NCBI RefSeq assembly: GCF_021245725.1
Contig: NZ_JAJGSX010000001.1
Location: 186,001-250,000 of the forward strand
Length of the DNA: 64,000 bases
Direction: 5' to 3'
Source of the DNA: Pseudonocardia sp. TRM90224
GTDB lineage: Bacteria; Actinomycetota; Actinomycetes; Mycobacteriales; Pseudonocardiaceae
The position numbers and the translations under genes were made by a program. This document shows, piece after piece, positions 35,966-44,698 of this stretch (its first letter is position 1; every line of letters begins with the position of its first letter). A model generated the notes under the pieces. It saw only the letters and a program-made list of their open reading frames with translations. It was not told the DNA's origin and did no database searches.

Positions 35966-37993
35966 CTAGTGAACGGTGGCCCGCTCCAGACGAACCGCAC
36001 ATACCTTGAACTCGGGCATCCGGCTCGTCGGATCGAGTGCCGGGTTGGTCACCAGATTGGCCGACTGCAGCCCGCCGAAATGAAAAGGAAGGAAAACGGT
36101 GTCCGGCCGGAGGGTGCCGACGCACCGCACGCGCGCCCGCACCACACCCCGGCGGGACACGACCTCGGCCCACTCGCCGTCGTCGAGGCCCGCGCGCTGT
36201 GCGGTGTCGGGATGCACCTCGACGAACGCCTCCCGCGCGACGGCGGCCAGCTCGGCCACCCGCCGGGTCTGCGCACCGGACTGGTAGTGCACGAGCACCC
36301 GCCCGGTCGTCGCGCGCAGCGGGAACTCCGCATCGGGCAGCTCGGCCGACTCGACATGGTCAACCGCAACCATCCGGGCCAGCCCGTCGGGGTGCGCGAA
36401 CCGCTCGGCGAACAGGCGCGGCGTCCCGGGGTGGTCCGGGGTCGGGCACGGCCAGTGCAGCGCCTCACCGGCGTCGAGGCGCTCGTAGGTGATGCCGGCG
36501 TAGTCGGAGATCCCGCCGGCCGAGGCCGCGCGCAGCTCGTCGAACACGCTCTCCGGCTCGGCGGGGAAGCCCTTCATCCCCAGCTCCGCCGCGAGCCCGG
36601 AGATCACCTGCAGGTCGGTGCGCACCCCGGCGGGCGGGGACATCGCGCGGCGCCGGCGCTGCACCCGGCCTTCGAGGTTGGTCATCGTGCCCTCCTCCTC
36701 CGCCCACTGGGCGACGGGGAGCACGACGTCGGCGGCCATCGCGGTCTCGCTCGGCAGCACGTCGGCGACGACCAGCAGGTCGAGCGCGGCGAGCCGCTCG
36801 GCGACGCTGCCCGAGCCCGGCGCGGAGACCAGCACGTTCGAGCCGAACACCAGCATCGCCTTCGGTCCGCCCGGGCGACCGAGCGCGTCGAGCAGCTCGG
36901 TTGCGCTGCGCCCGGGGCCCGGCAGCGTCTCCGGGTCGACGCCCCACACCGCGCCGACGTGCGCGCGAGCGGCGGGATCGCTGATGTGCCGGTAGCCGGG
37001 CAGCTGGTCGGACTTCTGGCCGTGCTCTCGGCCGCCCTGCCCGTTGCCCTGCCCGGTGATCGTCCCGAACCCGCTGCCCTCGCGTCCCGGCAGGCCCAGC
37101 GCGAGCGCGAGGTTGATCCAGGCCGTGACCGTCGCGACGCCGTGCGCGTGCTGTTCTGCGCCGCGAGCGGTCAGCACGTACCGCCGCCGCGAGCGGCCGA
37201 GCCAGCCCGCGACCGTGCGGATGTCCGCCGCCGGCACCCCGCAGAGCCGCTCCACCCGCTCGGGCCACCACCCTGCGGCGACCCGCCACACGTCGTCGAA
37301 ACCGTTGGTCCGGTCGTCGAGGTAGGCGCTGTCGACGTGCCCGTCGACGACGGCCGCGTGCAGGAGCCCGAGCGCGAGCACCAGATCGGTGCCGGGCACC
37401 GGCTGCAGGTGCAGCCCGCCCGACGCGATCGCCCGCTCCGCCGTCGGGGTGCGACGCGGGTCGACCACAACCAGCCGGGCGTTCTGCAGCCGCCCCATCA
37501 GCGGCGGCATCGTCTCGGCGACGTTCGCGCCCGCCAAGACGACGAGGTCGGCGCCGTCGAGGTCGGAGATCGGGAACGGCAGCCCGCGGTCGACCCCGAA
37601 CGCCCGGTTGCCCGCCGCAGCCGCCGACGACATGCAGAACCGGCCGTTGTAGTCGATCTGCGACGTGCCGAGCGCGACCCTGGCGAACTTGCCGAGCAGG
37701 TACGCCTTCTCGTTGGTCAGCCCGCCCGCGCCGAACACGGCGACGGAGTCGGGCCCGTGCTCGGCCCGCAACGCGCGCAGCCGATCGGCGACGAACCCGA
37801 GCGCGACGTCCCACGACACCGGCTCGCCGTGCAGCAACGGCGTGGTCAGCCGCTCCGGGTGGCCGAGCAGGGCGCCCGACGTCCAGCCCTTCTGGCAGAG
37901 GCCGCCGCCGCGCGCATCGACGGTCCCGTCGCCGGACACCCACTGCCCGCACTGCAGCGCGCAGTACGGGCAGTGGGTCGCGGTGCGCGTCAT
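35966..37993 (-). CDS. nasA: Assimilatory nitrate reductase catalytic subunit
   Basis: A 675-residue molybdopterin oxidoreductase that reduces nitrate to nitrite. The N-terminal [4Fe-4S] ligands are C8, C11, C15 (HCPYCALQCGQW) and C33 (GLCQKGW). The Mo-bis-MGD domain follows, with YNGRFCMSSAAAAGNRAFG, FPISDLDGADLVVLAGANVAETMPP and ITGQGNGQGGREHGQKSDQLPG. The C-terminal molydopterin-dinucleotide-binding domain includes LPFHFGGLQSANLVTNPALDP. It lacks the extra C-terminal [2Fe-2S] domain of larger Nas enzymes. ATG 37993 overlaps the narK stop (ATGA). Confidence 0.94.
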   Translation of the reverse strand: MTRTATHCPYCALQCGQWVSGDGTVDARGGGLCQKGWTSGALLGHPERLTTPLLHGEPVSWDVALGFVADRLRALRAEHGPDSVAVFGAGGLTNEKAYLLGKFARVALGTSQIDYNGRFCMSSAAAAGNRAFGVDRGLPFPISDLDGADLVVLAGANVAETMPPLMGRLQNARLVVVDPRRTPTAERAIASGGLHLQPVPGTDLVLALGLLHAAVVDGHVDSAYLDDRTNGFDDVWRVAAGWWPERVERLCGVPAADIRTVAGWLGRSRRRYVLTARGAEQHAHGVATVTAWINLALALGLPGREGSGFGTITGQGNGQGGREHGQKSDQLPGYRHISDPAARAHVGAVWGVDPETLPGPGRSATELLDALGRPGGPKAMLVFGSNVLVSAPGSGSVAERLAALDLLVVADVLPSETAMAADVVLPVAQWAEEEGTMTNLEGRVQRRRRAMSPPAGVRTDLQVISGLAAELGMKGFPAEPESVFDELRAASAGGISDYAGITYERLDAGEALHWPCPTPDHPGTPRLFAERFAHPDGLARMVAVDHVESAELPDAEFPLRATTGRVLVHYQSGAQTRRVAELAAVAREAFVEVHPDTAQRAGLDDGEWAEVVSRRGVVRARVRCVGTLRPDTVFLPFHFGGLQSANLVTNPALDPTSRMPEFKVCAVRLERATVH

Positions 37994-39357
37994 ACGCCCG
38001 CGTACGCGAGGCGCGGGTGCGTCGCCTCGGCCGGGACCGGCCGCAGGTAGACGACGTAGGTCACGACCGCGCACACCACGTAGAAGGCGAGGAACGACCA
38101 GTACGCCGGCGCGCCGGTCTGCGCAGTGAGGAACGACTGGCGGAACGCCAGGTTGATGAAGAGCCCGCCGAGCGCTCCGACGGCGCCGGCGATGCCGATC
38201 ACCGCGCCGGAGATCCGCCGAGCCCGCAGCATTGCCGGCCCCTCCTCCGCGCCGCCGGCGACGGCCACCTTCGCCTGGCCGTTGAAGATCGCGGGGATCA
38301 TCTTGTAGGTCGAGCCGTTCCCCAGCCCGGTCAGCACGAAGAGCAGCACGAACCCGACCGTGAACAGCGTGAGCGAGCCGATCGCCGACGCACCGATCAC
38401 CACCGCGGTGGCGAGCACCATCGCGATGAAGTTCCAGAAGGTCACGCGGCCCCCGCCGAACCGGTCGGCGAACCGGCCGCCGATCGGGCGGATCAGCGAG
38501 CCGAGCAGCGGGCCGATGAACGTCACGGCAGCGGCCTGCAGCGGGGTGCGGCCGAACTGGTTCTGCAGTACGAGCCCGAACGCGAAGCTGTAGCCGATGA
38601 ACGAGCCGAAGGTGCCGATGTAGAGGAACGACATCACCCAGGTCTGCCGCTCTCTGATCGACTCGACGAACGCGCCGGTGTCGTTGCGCACCGAGGTGAT
38701 GTTGTTCATCGTGGTCGCCGCCAGCACCGCGGCGACGACGATCAGCGGCAGGTAGACGCCCAGCAGCACCCTGGGCGCGCCGGTGCCCGCGGTCGCGATG
38801 ATCAGCAGGCCGATCAGCTGGATCACCGGGACGCCGATGTTCCCGCCACCCGCGTTGAGCCCGAGCGCCCACCCCTTGCGCGATTCGGGGAAGAACGTGT
38901 TGATGTTGGCCATCGAGGATGCGAAGTTGCCGCCGCCCAGCCCGCCGACCGCGGCCACCACGATGAACACCCAGTACGGCGTGCCCGGCTGCATGACGAA
39001 CGCGGCCAGCGTCGTCGGCACCAGCAGGAGCAGCGCGCTGACGATCGTCCAGTTGCGGCCGCCGAAGCGGGCGACGGCGAACGTGTACGGCAGCCGCAGC
39101 ACCGCTCCGACCAGCGTCGGGACCGCCACGAGGAAGAACTTCCCCGCCGCGTCGATGCCGTACTCGGGGCCCATGAAGAGCACCAGCACCGACCACATCG
39201 TCCAGACCGAGAACCCGATGTGCTCGCACAGGATCGAGAACCACAGGTTGCGGTTGGCGATGCGGGCGCCGGTTCGTTCCCAGAAGCCGGCGTCCTCGGG
39301 GTGCCAGTCGTCGATCCAGCGCGAACGGGCCGGCTGTGCATCAGGTGCCGTCGTCAC
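37990..39357 (-). CDS. narK: Nitrate/nitrite transporter, NarK type
   Basis: A 455-residue MFS protein of the nitrate/nitrite porter family with about 12 membrane segments. The two glycine-rich nitrate signatures are visible: GGLGGGNFASSMANINTFFP in TM5 and a weaker counterpart near GFVLLFVLTGLGNGSTYKMIP in TM11. LRLPYTFAVARFGGRNW carries the conserved substrate Arg after TM2. The N-terminal DDWHPEDAGFWERTG is typical of the NarK1-like group. First gene of the minus-strand nitrate operon, translationally coupled to nasA. Confidence 0.94.
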   Translation of the reverse strand: MTTAPDAQPARSRWIDDWHPEDAGFWERTGARIANRNLWFSILCEHIGFSVWTMWSVLVLFMGPEYGIDAAGKFFLVAVPTLVGAVLRLPYTFAVARFGGRNWTIVSALLLLVPTTLAAFVMQPGTPYWVFIVVAAVGGLGGGNFASSMANINTFFPESRKGWALGLNAGGGNIGVPVIQLIGLLIIATAGTGAPRVLLGVYLPLIVVAAVLAATTMNNITSVRNDTGAFVESIRERQTWVMSFLYIGTFGSFIGYSFAFGLVLQNQFGRTPLQAAAVTFIGPLLGSLIRPIGGRFADRFGGGRVTFWNFIAMVLATAVVIGASAIGSLTLFTVGFVLLFVLTGLGNGSTYKMIPAIFNGQAKVAVAGGAEEGPAMLRARRISGAVIGIAGAVGALGGLFINLAFRQSFLTAQTGAPAYWSFLAFYVVCAVVTYVVYLRPVPAEATHPRLAYAGV

Positions 39358-39484
39358 GGCGGACCTCCGGGGTCGGGAGCAAGACCCCGGTGACGCTAAG
39401 GACGTCCCGTTACCGACTCGTCGTCATCGTGTGACACGCGCGCAAACCGGCACTCACAGCCGTCGCCGTCACGTGTGAGAACCC
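39358..39484. promoter_or_regulatory. Probable promoter region of the nitrate operon
   Basis: A 127-bp spacer upstream of narK (minus strand). On the minus strand it has GTGTCACACGATGACGACGA followed by GTCGGTAACGG, spaced like imperfect GTnAC half-sites of a GlnR or NnaR box. This is suggestive only; no clean -10/-35 pair was identified. The other side is the 3' end of the TIGR02569-like gene. Confidence 0.35.
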
Positions 39485-40318
39485 TCAGACCAGGGTCCGG
39501 ACGAGCGCGGCGGTGCGTTCGAGCCCCGGAAGAGTACGGGTGGAGCCCTCGGGGTGCTGCGCGTGCAGGGCGAGCCGGTGCAGGACGGCCCGCAGCAGCA
39601 TCTGCGGCCACTCGTCGAGGTGCGACCAGCGCTGGACCAGCGACGCGTCCGCCCCACCCCAGGCCAGTGCGTCGACGACGATCACCGCCGCGGCCCACTC
39701 CTTCGGCCGCCAGCAGGGCACGAGGTCGATCACCGCAGGCACGCCGTCGTCGTCGAAGAGGACGGCGCCGAACAGCTCGGGGTGCACCACCTGCGGCGCG
39801 ACCCGCACCGGCTTGCGCAGCGCGGCGATCTCGTCGTAGCAGGAACCACCCCGGACCGGGTCGAGCTGCAGCCGCTGCTCGCCGAACGCGCCGGCCGCCG
39901 AGCGGCTGACCAGGTCCTCCCGGTCGTCCAGCACGCGGGGACGCAGCACGGTCACCGTCGCGGCGTGCAGCCGCATCGCGGCCTCGACGACGGCGTCGTA
40001 GCGCGGTTCGAGGGTGCCGGGCACGTACCGGCTGGCCGCCCATCCGCCGATCACCCAGCGCCCGTCGGACGAGCGGACGGGGCGTGACACCCGCAGGCCG
40101 TCGACCTGCAGGGTGTCGAGCACGCCTGCCGACCACGCCGCCACGGCGTTGTCGGGCACGGCGCGGATGAGGACGTCCCCGCAATGCCACGCCCTGCGGC
40201 CCGCCCACACGACCGGCCTCGGTTCGACGTCCTTGACCCCGAACGCGGAACGGACGTGCGGCGGCAGCACAGCCTGGCCTGCAGCGGGTCGGACGGGTGC
40301 TGTGGTCACGATCGGCAC
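39485..40318 (-). CDS. TIGR02569-like actinobacterial protein
   Basis: A 277-residue soluble protein resembling the actinobacteria-specific TIGR02569 family, with a phosphotransferase-like layout: AWHCGDVLIRAVPDN, then VVHPELFGAVLFDDDGVPAVIDLVPCWRPKEWAAAVIVVDALAWGGAD, which looks like an APH-type catalytic and metal-binding region. No function is established. It lies upstream of the Asp-rich gene and moeZ; Rv3205c occupies the equivalent place in M. tuberculosis as I remember it. The start is GTG 40318 (MPIVTTAPVRPA). Confidence 0.72.
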   Translation of the reverse strand: MPIVTTAPVRPAAGQAVLPPHVRSAFGVKDVEPRPVVWAGRRAWHCGDVLIRAVPDNAVAAWSAGVLDTLQVDGLRVSRPVRSSDGRWVIGGWAASRYVPGTLEPRYDAVVEAAMRLHAATVTVLRPRVLDDREDLVSRSAAGAFGEQRLQLDPVRGGSCYDEIAALRKPVRVAPQVVHPELFGAVLFDDDGVPAVIDLVPCWRPKEWAAAVIVVDALAWGGADASLVQRWSHLDEWPQMLLRAVLHRLALHAQHPEGSTRTLPGLERTAALVRTLV

Positions 40319-40420
40319 GCTACCGGCGTGTGCGCGCCGATCAAGGCTGCCACGCGGGCGCGCACGACCCCAACCAGCAGATATGGTGATCTTGGGTGGC
40401 CGCAGGTCGCCGCGTGACCG
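40319..40420. other. Spacer upstream of the TIGR02569-like gene
   Basis: 102 bp between two minus-strand genes. It contains an inverted repeat with arms GTGCGCGCC (about 40329) and GGGCGCGCAC (about 40358). It could terminate the Asp-rich gene, whose stop lies at 40421. Confidence 0.35.
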
Positions 40421-42775
40421 TCAGTCGTCGGACTCATGGGACTCATCGCCCTCATCTGCGTCGTCGACGTCACCGCGGTGCTCGCCGTCCTGGTCGTCGT
40501 GGTCGCCCCCGGACCGCTCCCAGTGGTCGGAACCGGCGTCCTCCTCGTACTTCCATGAGTTGTCGTCGTCCTGCTCCCCTCGGTTGTCGTCCGAGCCGCG
40601 CTCCCGCCATTCGTCGCCAGCCTCGTCGCCAGCCTCGTCCCCATGTCCGGCCTCGTCGGATCCGCCATCGCTGTCCTGGTCGGCGTCCCGGTGGTCGCCG
40701 CGATCACCCTCCGATCCCCACCGGTCGGAACCGCCGTCGGCGGAGTGCTCGTCGTTCGAGCGCTCGATGTGCTCGTCGTCGCTGTTGTCGTCGTTGTCGC
40801 CGTCGGCGCTGTTGTCATCGGATCCGCGCGAGTTGTGATGGTCCTCGGCCCGGTGTTCATCGGCCTCGTGCTCGTCGGCCTCGCTGTCTTGGTCGCGATG
40901 GTCGTCGCCGTTCCTGTCCCCTGAGCCGCCGAACAGCGATTTCAGCACGTCGTAGGTCTCGGACGCGCCGTCCGATCCGCGGGAGTGGGAGGACCGGTCG
41001 TCGGATTTCGCGTCGCCGTGGTCCGAATCGTCGGGGTCGGATTCGTCCCGCTCAGTGCCGCCCCAGCCGGAGCCGTCCCGACCAGCGTCGTCCCGACCAG
41101 CGTCGTCCCGGCCGGAGGCGTACCGGCCGGCGTCGTCTCGATCGGAATCGCCCCGGTCAAGGCCGTCCCGGATGGAGCCGCCCCAATCAGGGCCGCCCCG
41201 GTCAGAGCCGCCGTCCCGGTCAGCGTCGTCCCGGTCAGAGCCGCCGTCCCGGTCAGCGTCGTCCCGGTCAGAGCCGCCGTCCCGGTCAGCGTCGTCCCGG
41301 TCAGCGTCGTCCCGATCGGGACTGCCCTGGTCAGGCCCGACCCGGGCAGAGCTGCCCCAGTCGGAGCTGCCCCAGTCGGAGCCGTCCCGGCCGGAGCCGT
41401 CATCCCGGTCGCTGTCGCGTGAGCGGCCGCCACGCGGGTCGTCATCGCGGGAGCTGCCCACGTCCCAGGCGGTCTCACGCTCGGAGCGGTCGGCGCTCGG
41501 GTCACCGTCCAGCAGATCCCCGACCTCACCGAGCAGCCCGCCGTCCGACCTCCGGGATTCTGTGCCGTCCGCTGCGTCGTCCGCACTGCCACCCTTGCCG
41601 AACAGGTCGTCGATCTCTTCTGCCGGTCCGGTGCCGGCGGCATCGCGCAGCGCCTCACCCACGCCGTCGACGATCTCCTTCAGCGGCCCCTTCCGCCCCT
41701 GCGCTCCGGCGTCCTGCTCCTTGGTGTCGTCACCGGGCCCTCGTGGGTCGGGCGGCCCGCTGATGCCGGTGTCCTCGCGCTCCGGGGCCTCCTGCTCGCG
41801 CCCGCCGACGATCTCGGGGAGGGTCGGCGTCGGATCGGGCGCCGGCTCGTCGTCCTCGTCGTCGCTCCCGACCTTGCTGTGGTCGGAGCCCTGGTCGACG
41901 GCCGCGAGGACGTCGTCGCTGATCTCGGCGGTCTCCTCGCCGTCGGCGGGCAGCGGGGTGCGGGCGGCGTTCGCGACGTTGTCCTCCAGCACCTCCAGCT
42001 CGTCCCGCTTGGCATCGCGCTGGCGGATCCGCAGGTCGCGCTGCTCGTTGAGGGCGGCGAGCTCCGCGTCGTCGGCGGAGGTGCGCCCAGCGCTCTCGCC
42101 GTACGCCTTCTCGACGGATTCCAGGTCGTGCTCGGACTTGTCCAGCTCCGACTTCGCCTCGTCGAGCGCCCGGTAGCTGTCGAGCTGCGACTGGATGGTC
42201 GCCTTGCGCCGCTCCAGCAGCGCCTTGCGCTCCTTCAACCGCTGCGCCGCGACGGGGATGATCGCCTTCCGCGCCTCCGGCAACCGGTTCAGCGCGAGCT
42301 CGGCGCGGGCGATCTCCTCGAGCTGACCCTGGACCGACGCCAACGTCACCTGCGCGCGGGCCGCCCACTCGTCGTGCGTCGTCGGCTCCGGCATCGTCGA
42401 CGTCCCGCTCGCCGGCGGCGAGGGCTCGGCGGCCGTGATGGCGAACCCACCGGCCAGCAGGCCGACCGCACCGAGGACGGCAAGCGAGCGGCGTCGCCGC
42501 AGTGCAGGGAGGCTCACCTCCGGCGCCGGTGCGACGACCTGCGACTCAGGGCCTGGGACGTCGGCCGGCTCCACGAGCCACGGCAGGGCGGCCACGAGCC
42601 GCGACCCGCTGTCGGGCTGCACGGCGGACCGTCGAGCATGCCGGGCAGCCACGCGGTGGGCGGCTGAGCAGTACCGCCGCGCAGGACGGTCGGGCACGTC
42701 CTCGATCTCGACCTCGCAGCCGGACAGCGCACAGCGCCTAGCGTCTTCTGCCACCGATGCGACCCCTATCGCCAC
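40421..42775 (-). CDS. Large Asp-rich repeat protein with zinc-finger-like N-terminus
   Basis: A 784-residue protein of unknown family with four parts. (1) Residues 15-50: CALSGCEVEIEDVPDRPARR then YCSAAHRVAARH, a C-x4-C...C-x3-H pattern like a small zinc site. (2) One hydrophobic segment near 97-115 (LAVLGAVGLLAGGFAITAA). (3) A charged helical region at about 135-265, rich in Glu/Lys/Leu, probably a coiled coil. (4) A disordered, acidic tail of some 450 residues with about 40% Asp plus Ser/Gly/Arg, including tandem DRDDADRDGGS units. The tail is extremely acidic and probably exported if the N-terminus is inside. GTG 42775 is the start; a GTG at residue 8 is possible. Confidence 0.7.
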   Translation of the reverse strand: MAIGVASVAEDARRCALSGCEVEIEDVPDRPARRYCSAAHRVAARHARRSAVQPDSGSRLVAALPWLVEPADVPGPESQVVAPAPEVSLPALRRRRSLAVLGAVGLLAGGFAITAAEPSPPASGTSTMPEPTTHDEWAARAQVTLASVQGQLEEIARAELALNRLPEARKAIIPVAAQRLKERKALLERRKATIQSQLDSYRALDEAKSELDKSEHDLESVEKAYGESAGRTSADDAELAALNEQRDLRIRQRDAKRDELEVLEDNVANAARTPLPADGEETAEISDDVLAAVDQGSDHSKVGSDDEDDEPAPDPTPTLPEIVGGREQEAPEREDTGISGPPDPRGPGDDTKEQDAGAQGRKGPLKEIVDGVGEALRDAAGTGPAEEIDDLFGKGGSADDAADGTESRRSDGGLLGEVGDLLDGDPSADRSERETAWDVGSSRDDDPRGGRSRDSDRDDGSGRDGSDWGSSDWGSSARVGPDQGSPDRDDADRDDADRDGGSDRDDADRDGGSDRDDADRDGGSDRGGPDWGGSIRDGLDRGDSDRDDAGRYASGRDDAGRDDAGRDGSGWGGTERDESDPDDSDHGDAKSDDRSSHSRGSDGASETYDVLKSLFGGSGDRNGDDHRDQDSEADEHEADEHRAEDHHNSRGSDDNSADGDNDDNSDDEHIERSNDEHSADGGSDRWGSEGDRGDHRDADQDSDGGSDEAGHGDEAGDEAGDEWRERGSDDNRGEQDDDNSWKYEEDAGSDHWERSGGDHDDQDGEHRGDVDDADEGDESHESDD
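41204..41330. repeat. 33-bp tandem repeat encoding DRDDADRDGGS
   Basis: About three 33-bp units, built on GTCAGCGTCGTCCCGGTCAG and AGCCGCCGTCCCG, within the Asp-rich gene. The units are identical over most of their length, which suggests recent expansion. Shorter degenerate GTCGTCCCG units continue on both sides. Confidence 0.8.
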
Positions 42776-42920
42776 CCGACGTCATGATCAATCGGGTTCG
42801 GGACGCTACCTGCAGGAATGACGCGTTGTCACCGCCCAATCACAGGCCCTGACCTGGGCATCACCGTGACGCTGCGTACCGGCGAGGAGCCGCCGCTACG
42901 CGGGGTGACCGCTGCGCGGG

Positions 42921-43402
42921 GCGTCAGGAAAGCCACTTTCATGCAACGTGGTTGCATGAAAGTGGCTGTCAGGTGAATCGCTGCAGCCACCGCGGTGGAC
43001 CGGCACCCGAGGTTCCTGGCGTTGGCCGATCGAGAGTGCCGTTCGCGCCGTCGCCCAAGGGTTGGGGAGGGCAGGAAAGCACACAACCCGACCGGCCGTC
43101 ACGGCCCGGGTCAGGCCGCCGGGGCTGGTCGTGCACAGGTTCGCCTCCCCGTGCACAGGTTCGAACCTGTGCACGAAGGCATCAACCTGTGCACGAGCGC
43201 CCTACGCCGGCTGTCCGTGCACCCACCCGTCGGGCCGGAACGAACGAACGGCACTTTCGTCCACTAGGTATGGACGAAAGTGCCGTTCGGTCACCGACCC
43301 CTACCGCGGCGTACCCCCGAGTGCCGCACCCAGCACCGATTCTCATCCCTCGTGGCGGCCCGGAGGGCCATGGCGGACTTTCCTGACCTTCCACGCGCAC
43401 CA
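42921..43402. repeat. Composite intergenic element A (paired with 47059-47555)
   Basis: The 698-bp spacer between the Asp-rich gene and moeZ has no gene. In order it holds a hairpin with arms AGCCACTTTCATGCAAC/GTTGCATGAAAGTGGCT bounded by GTCAGG; a shared stretch around GCAGCCACCGCGGTGGACCG; GGGGAGGGCAGGAAAGC; four GTGCACAGGTT half-sites (43129-43196); a hairpin with arms GAACGGCACTTTCGTCCA and its complement (about 43247-43289); and a stretch beginning GATTCTCATCCCTCGT that ends GGACTTTCCTGACCTTCC. The same modules, in the same order and direction, recur at 47059-47555. Confidence 0.88.
43129..43196. repeat. GTGCACAGGTTCG four-half-site cruciform
   Basis: Two forward copies of GTGCACAGGTTCG (43131 and 43151) are followed by two reverse copies (CGAACCTGTGCAC ending 43174, AACCTGTGCAC ending 43194). 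The central pair forms a perfect 24-bp palindrome. This block is absent from the 47-kb composite. It might be a strong regulator site or simply another extruding palindrome. Confidence 0.75.
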
Positions 43403-43421
43403 CACCGAGCCGGACATGCGA

Positions 43422-43459
43422 AACGGCGCCCCCCGACGGATTCGTCGGGGAGCGCCGTT
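43422..43459. terminator. Hairpin terminator after moeZ
   Basis: Arms AACGGCGC-C-CCCCGACG and CGTCGGGG-A-GCGCCGTT with a short loop, one mismatch, 14 bp past the moeZ stop (minus strand). No U tract. It probably ends the moeZ transcript. Confidence 0.65.
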
Positions 43460-43473
43460 CCGGCTGCCGAACG

Positions 43474-44646
43474 TCAGTACACAGGCAGCGACGGGTCGAT
43501 CTGCTTCGCCCACGCCAGCACGCCACCGCCGACGTGCACGGCGTCGCGGAAGCCCGCCTTGTGCAGCGCCGCGAGCGCCTCCGCCGAGCGCACGCCCGAC
43601 TTGCAGTGCAGCACCACCGGCTTGTCCTGCGGGATCTCGGCGAGCGCCTCGCCGGAGAGGATGCGGTCCTTCGGGATCAGCGTCGCGCCCGGGATGCTGA
43701 CGATCTCGTACTCGTTCTGCTCGCGGACGTCGATCAGCGCGAAGTCCTTGCCCGCGTCGATCATCTCCTTGAGCTCGAGCGGCGTGATCGTGTGGCCGGC
43801 CGCAGCGAGCTGCGCGTCGTCGGACACAACACCGCAGAACGCGTCGTAGTCGATCAGCTCGGTGATCGGCGCGGTGTCGGGGTCCTTGCGCACCTTGATC
43901 GTCTTGTAGCTCATCTCGAGTGCGTCGTAGACCATCAGCCGCCCGAGCAGCGGCTCACCGATGCCCGTGATCAGCTTGATGGCCTCGTTCACCATGATCG
44001 AACCGATCGATGCGCACAGCACACCCAGCACGCCGCCCTCGGCGCAAGACGGGACCATGCCGGGCGGCGGCGGCTCGGGGTAGAGGTCGCGGTAGTTGAG
44101 GCCCTTGCCGTTGGGGGCGTCCTCCCAGAACACGGAGGCCTGGCCCTCGAACCGGAAGATCGAGCCCCAGACGTACGGCTTGCCCAGCAGCACCGCTGCG
44201 TCGTTCACCAGGTAGCGCGTGGCGAAGTTGTCGGTGCCGTCGAGGATGAGGTCGTAGTCGCGGAAGATGTCGAGGACGTTCGAGCTGTCCAGCCGCGTCT
44301 CGTGCAGCCGAACCTCGACGAACGGGTTGATCTCGCGGATCGAGTCGCGGGCCGACTCACCCTTCGAGCGCCCGACGTCGGACTGGCCGTGGATCACCTG
44401 CCGCTGCAGGTTCGACTCGTCCACGACGTCGAACTCGACGATCCCGAGCGTGCCCACCCCCGCGGCGGCCAGGTACAGCAGCGCGGGGCTCCCGAGCCCT
44501 CCGGCGCCGACGACCAGCACCTTCGCGTTCTTGAGCCGCTTCTGACCCGCCATGCCGACGTCCGGGATGATGAGGTGGCGGCTGTAGCGCTCCACCTCTG
44601 CCTTGGTCAGCTCGGCGGCCGGCTCCACGAGCGGCGGTAGCGCCAT
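43474..44646 (-). CDS. moeZ: Adenylyltransferase/sulfurtransferase MoeZ
   Basis: A 390-residue MoeB-rhodanese fusion. The E1-like domain (about residues 15-260) has ATP site VVGAGGLGSPALLYLAAAGVG, LDGTDNFATRYLVND, and the ERYSRHLIIPDVGMAGQKRL N-terminus. The C-terminal rhodanese domain (about 285-390) has the active-site loop CKSGVRS with C348. The enzyme adenylates small sulfur carrier proteins and transfers sulfur to their C-terminal Gly, serving molybdopterin and cysteine or thioamide synthesis. Compared with E. coli MoeB the usual Zn CxxC pairs are absent, as in other MoeZ proteins. The MoaD/CysO partners are not in this window. Molybdopterin is needed by NasA. Confidence 0.95.
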   Translation of the reverse strand: MALPPLVEPAAELTKAEVERYSRHLIIPDVGMAGQKRLKNAKVLVVGAGGLGSPALLYLAAAGVGTLGIVEFDVVDESNLQRQVIHGQSDVGRSKGESARDSIREINPFVEVRLHETRLDSSNVLDIFRDYDLILDGTDNFATRYLVNDAAVLLGKPYVWGSIFRFEGQASVFWEDAPNGKGLNYRDLYPEPPPPGMVPSCAEGGVLGVLCASIGSIMVNEAIKLITGIGEPLLGRLMVYDALEMSYKTIKVRKDPDTAPITELIDYDAFCGVVSDDAQLAAAGHTITPLELKEMIDAGKDFALIDVREQNEYEIVSIPGATLIPKDRILSGEALAEIPQDKPVVLHCKSGVRSAEALAALHKAGFRDAVHVGGGVLAWAKQIDPSLPVY

Positions 44647-44698
44647 GGTTCAAAGCTCCTCGTATCGACGTACTGGCCTGTTCGGGGCAACGCGCAGG

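Noticed and set aside
40643..41763. Several long plus-strand frames opposite the Asp-rich gene
   Set aside because: They arise from the repetitive GTCGTCCCG sequence and have no start signals or recognisable domains.
43151..43174. GGTTCGAACC in the GTGCACAGG palindrome as a tRNA fragment
   Set aside because: It is explained by the perfect 24-bp palindrome; no tRNA cloverleaf can be drawn.
42776..43473. Insertion sequence or integron remnants in the large spacer
   Set aside because: No transposase or integrase fragment is visible in any frame; inverted repeats here are short hairpins shared with other spacers.
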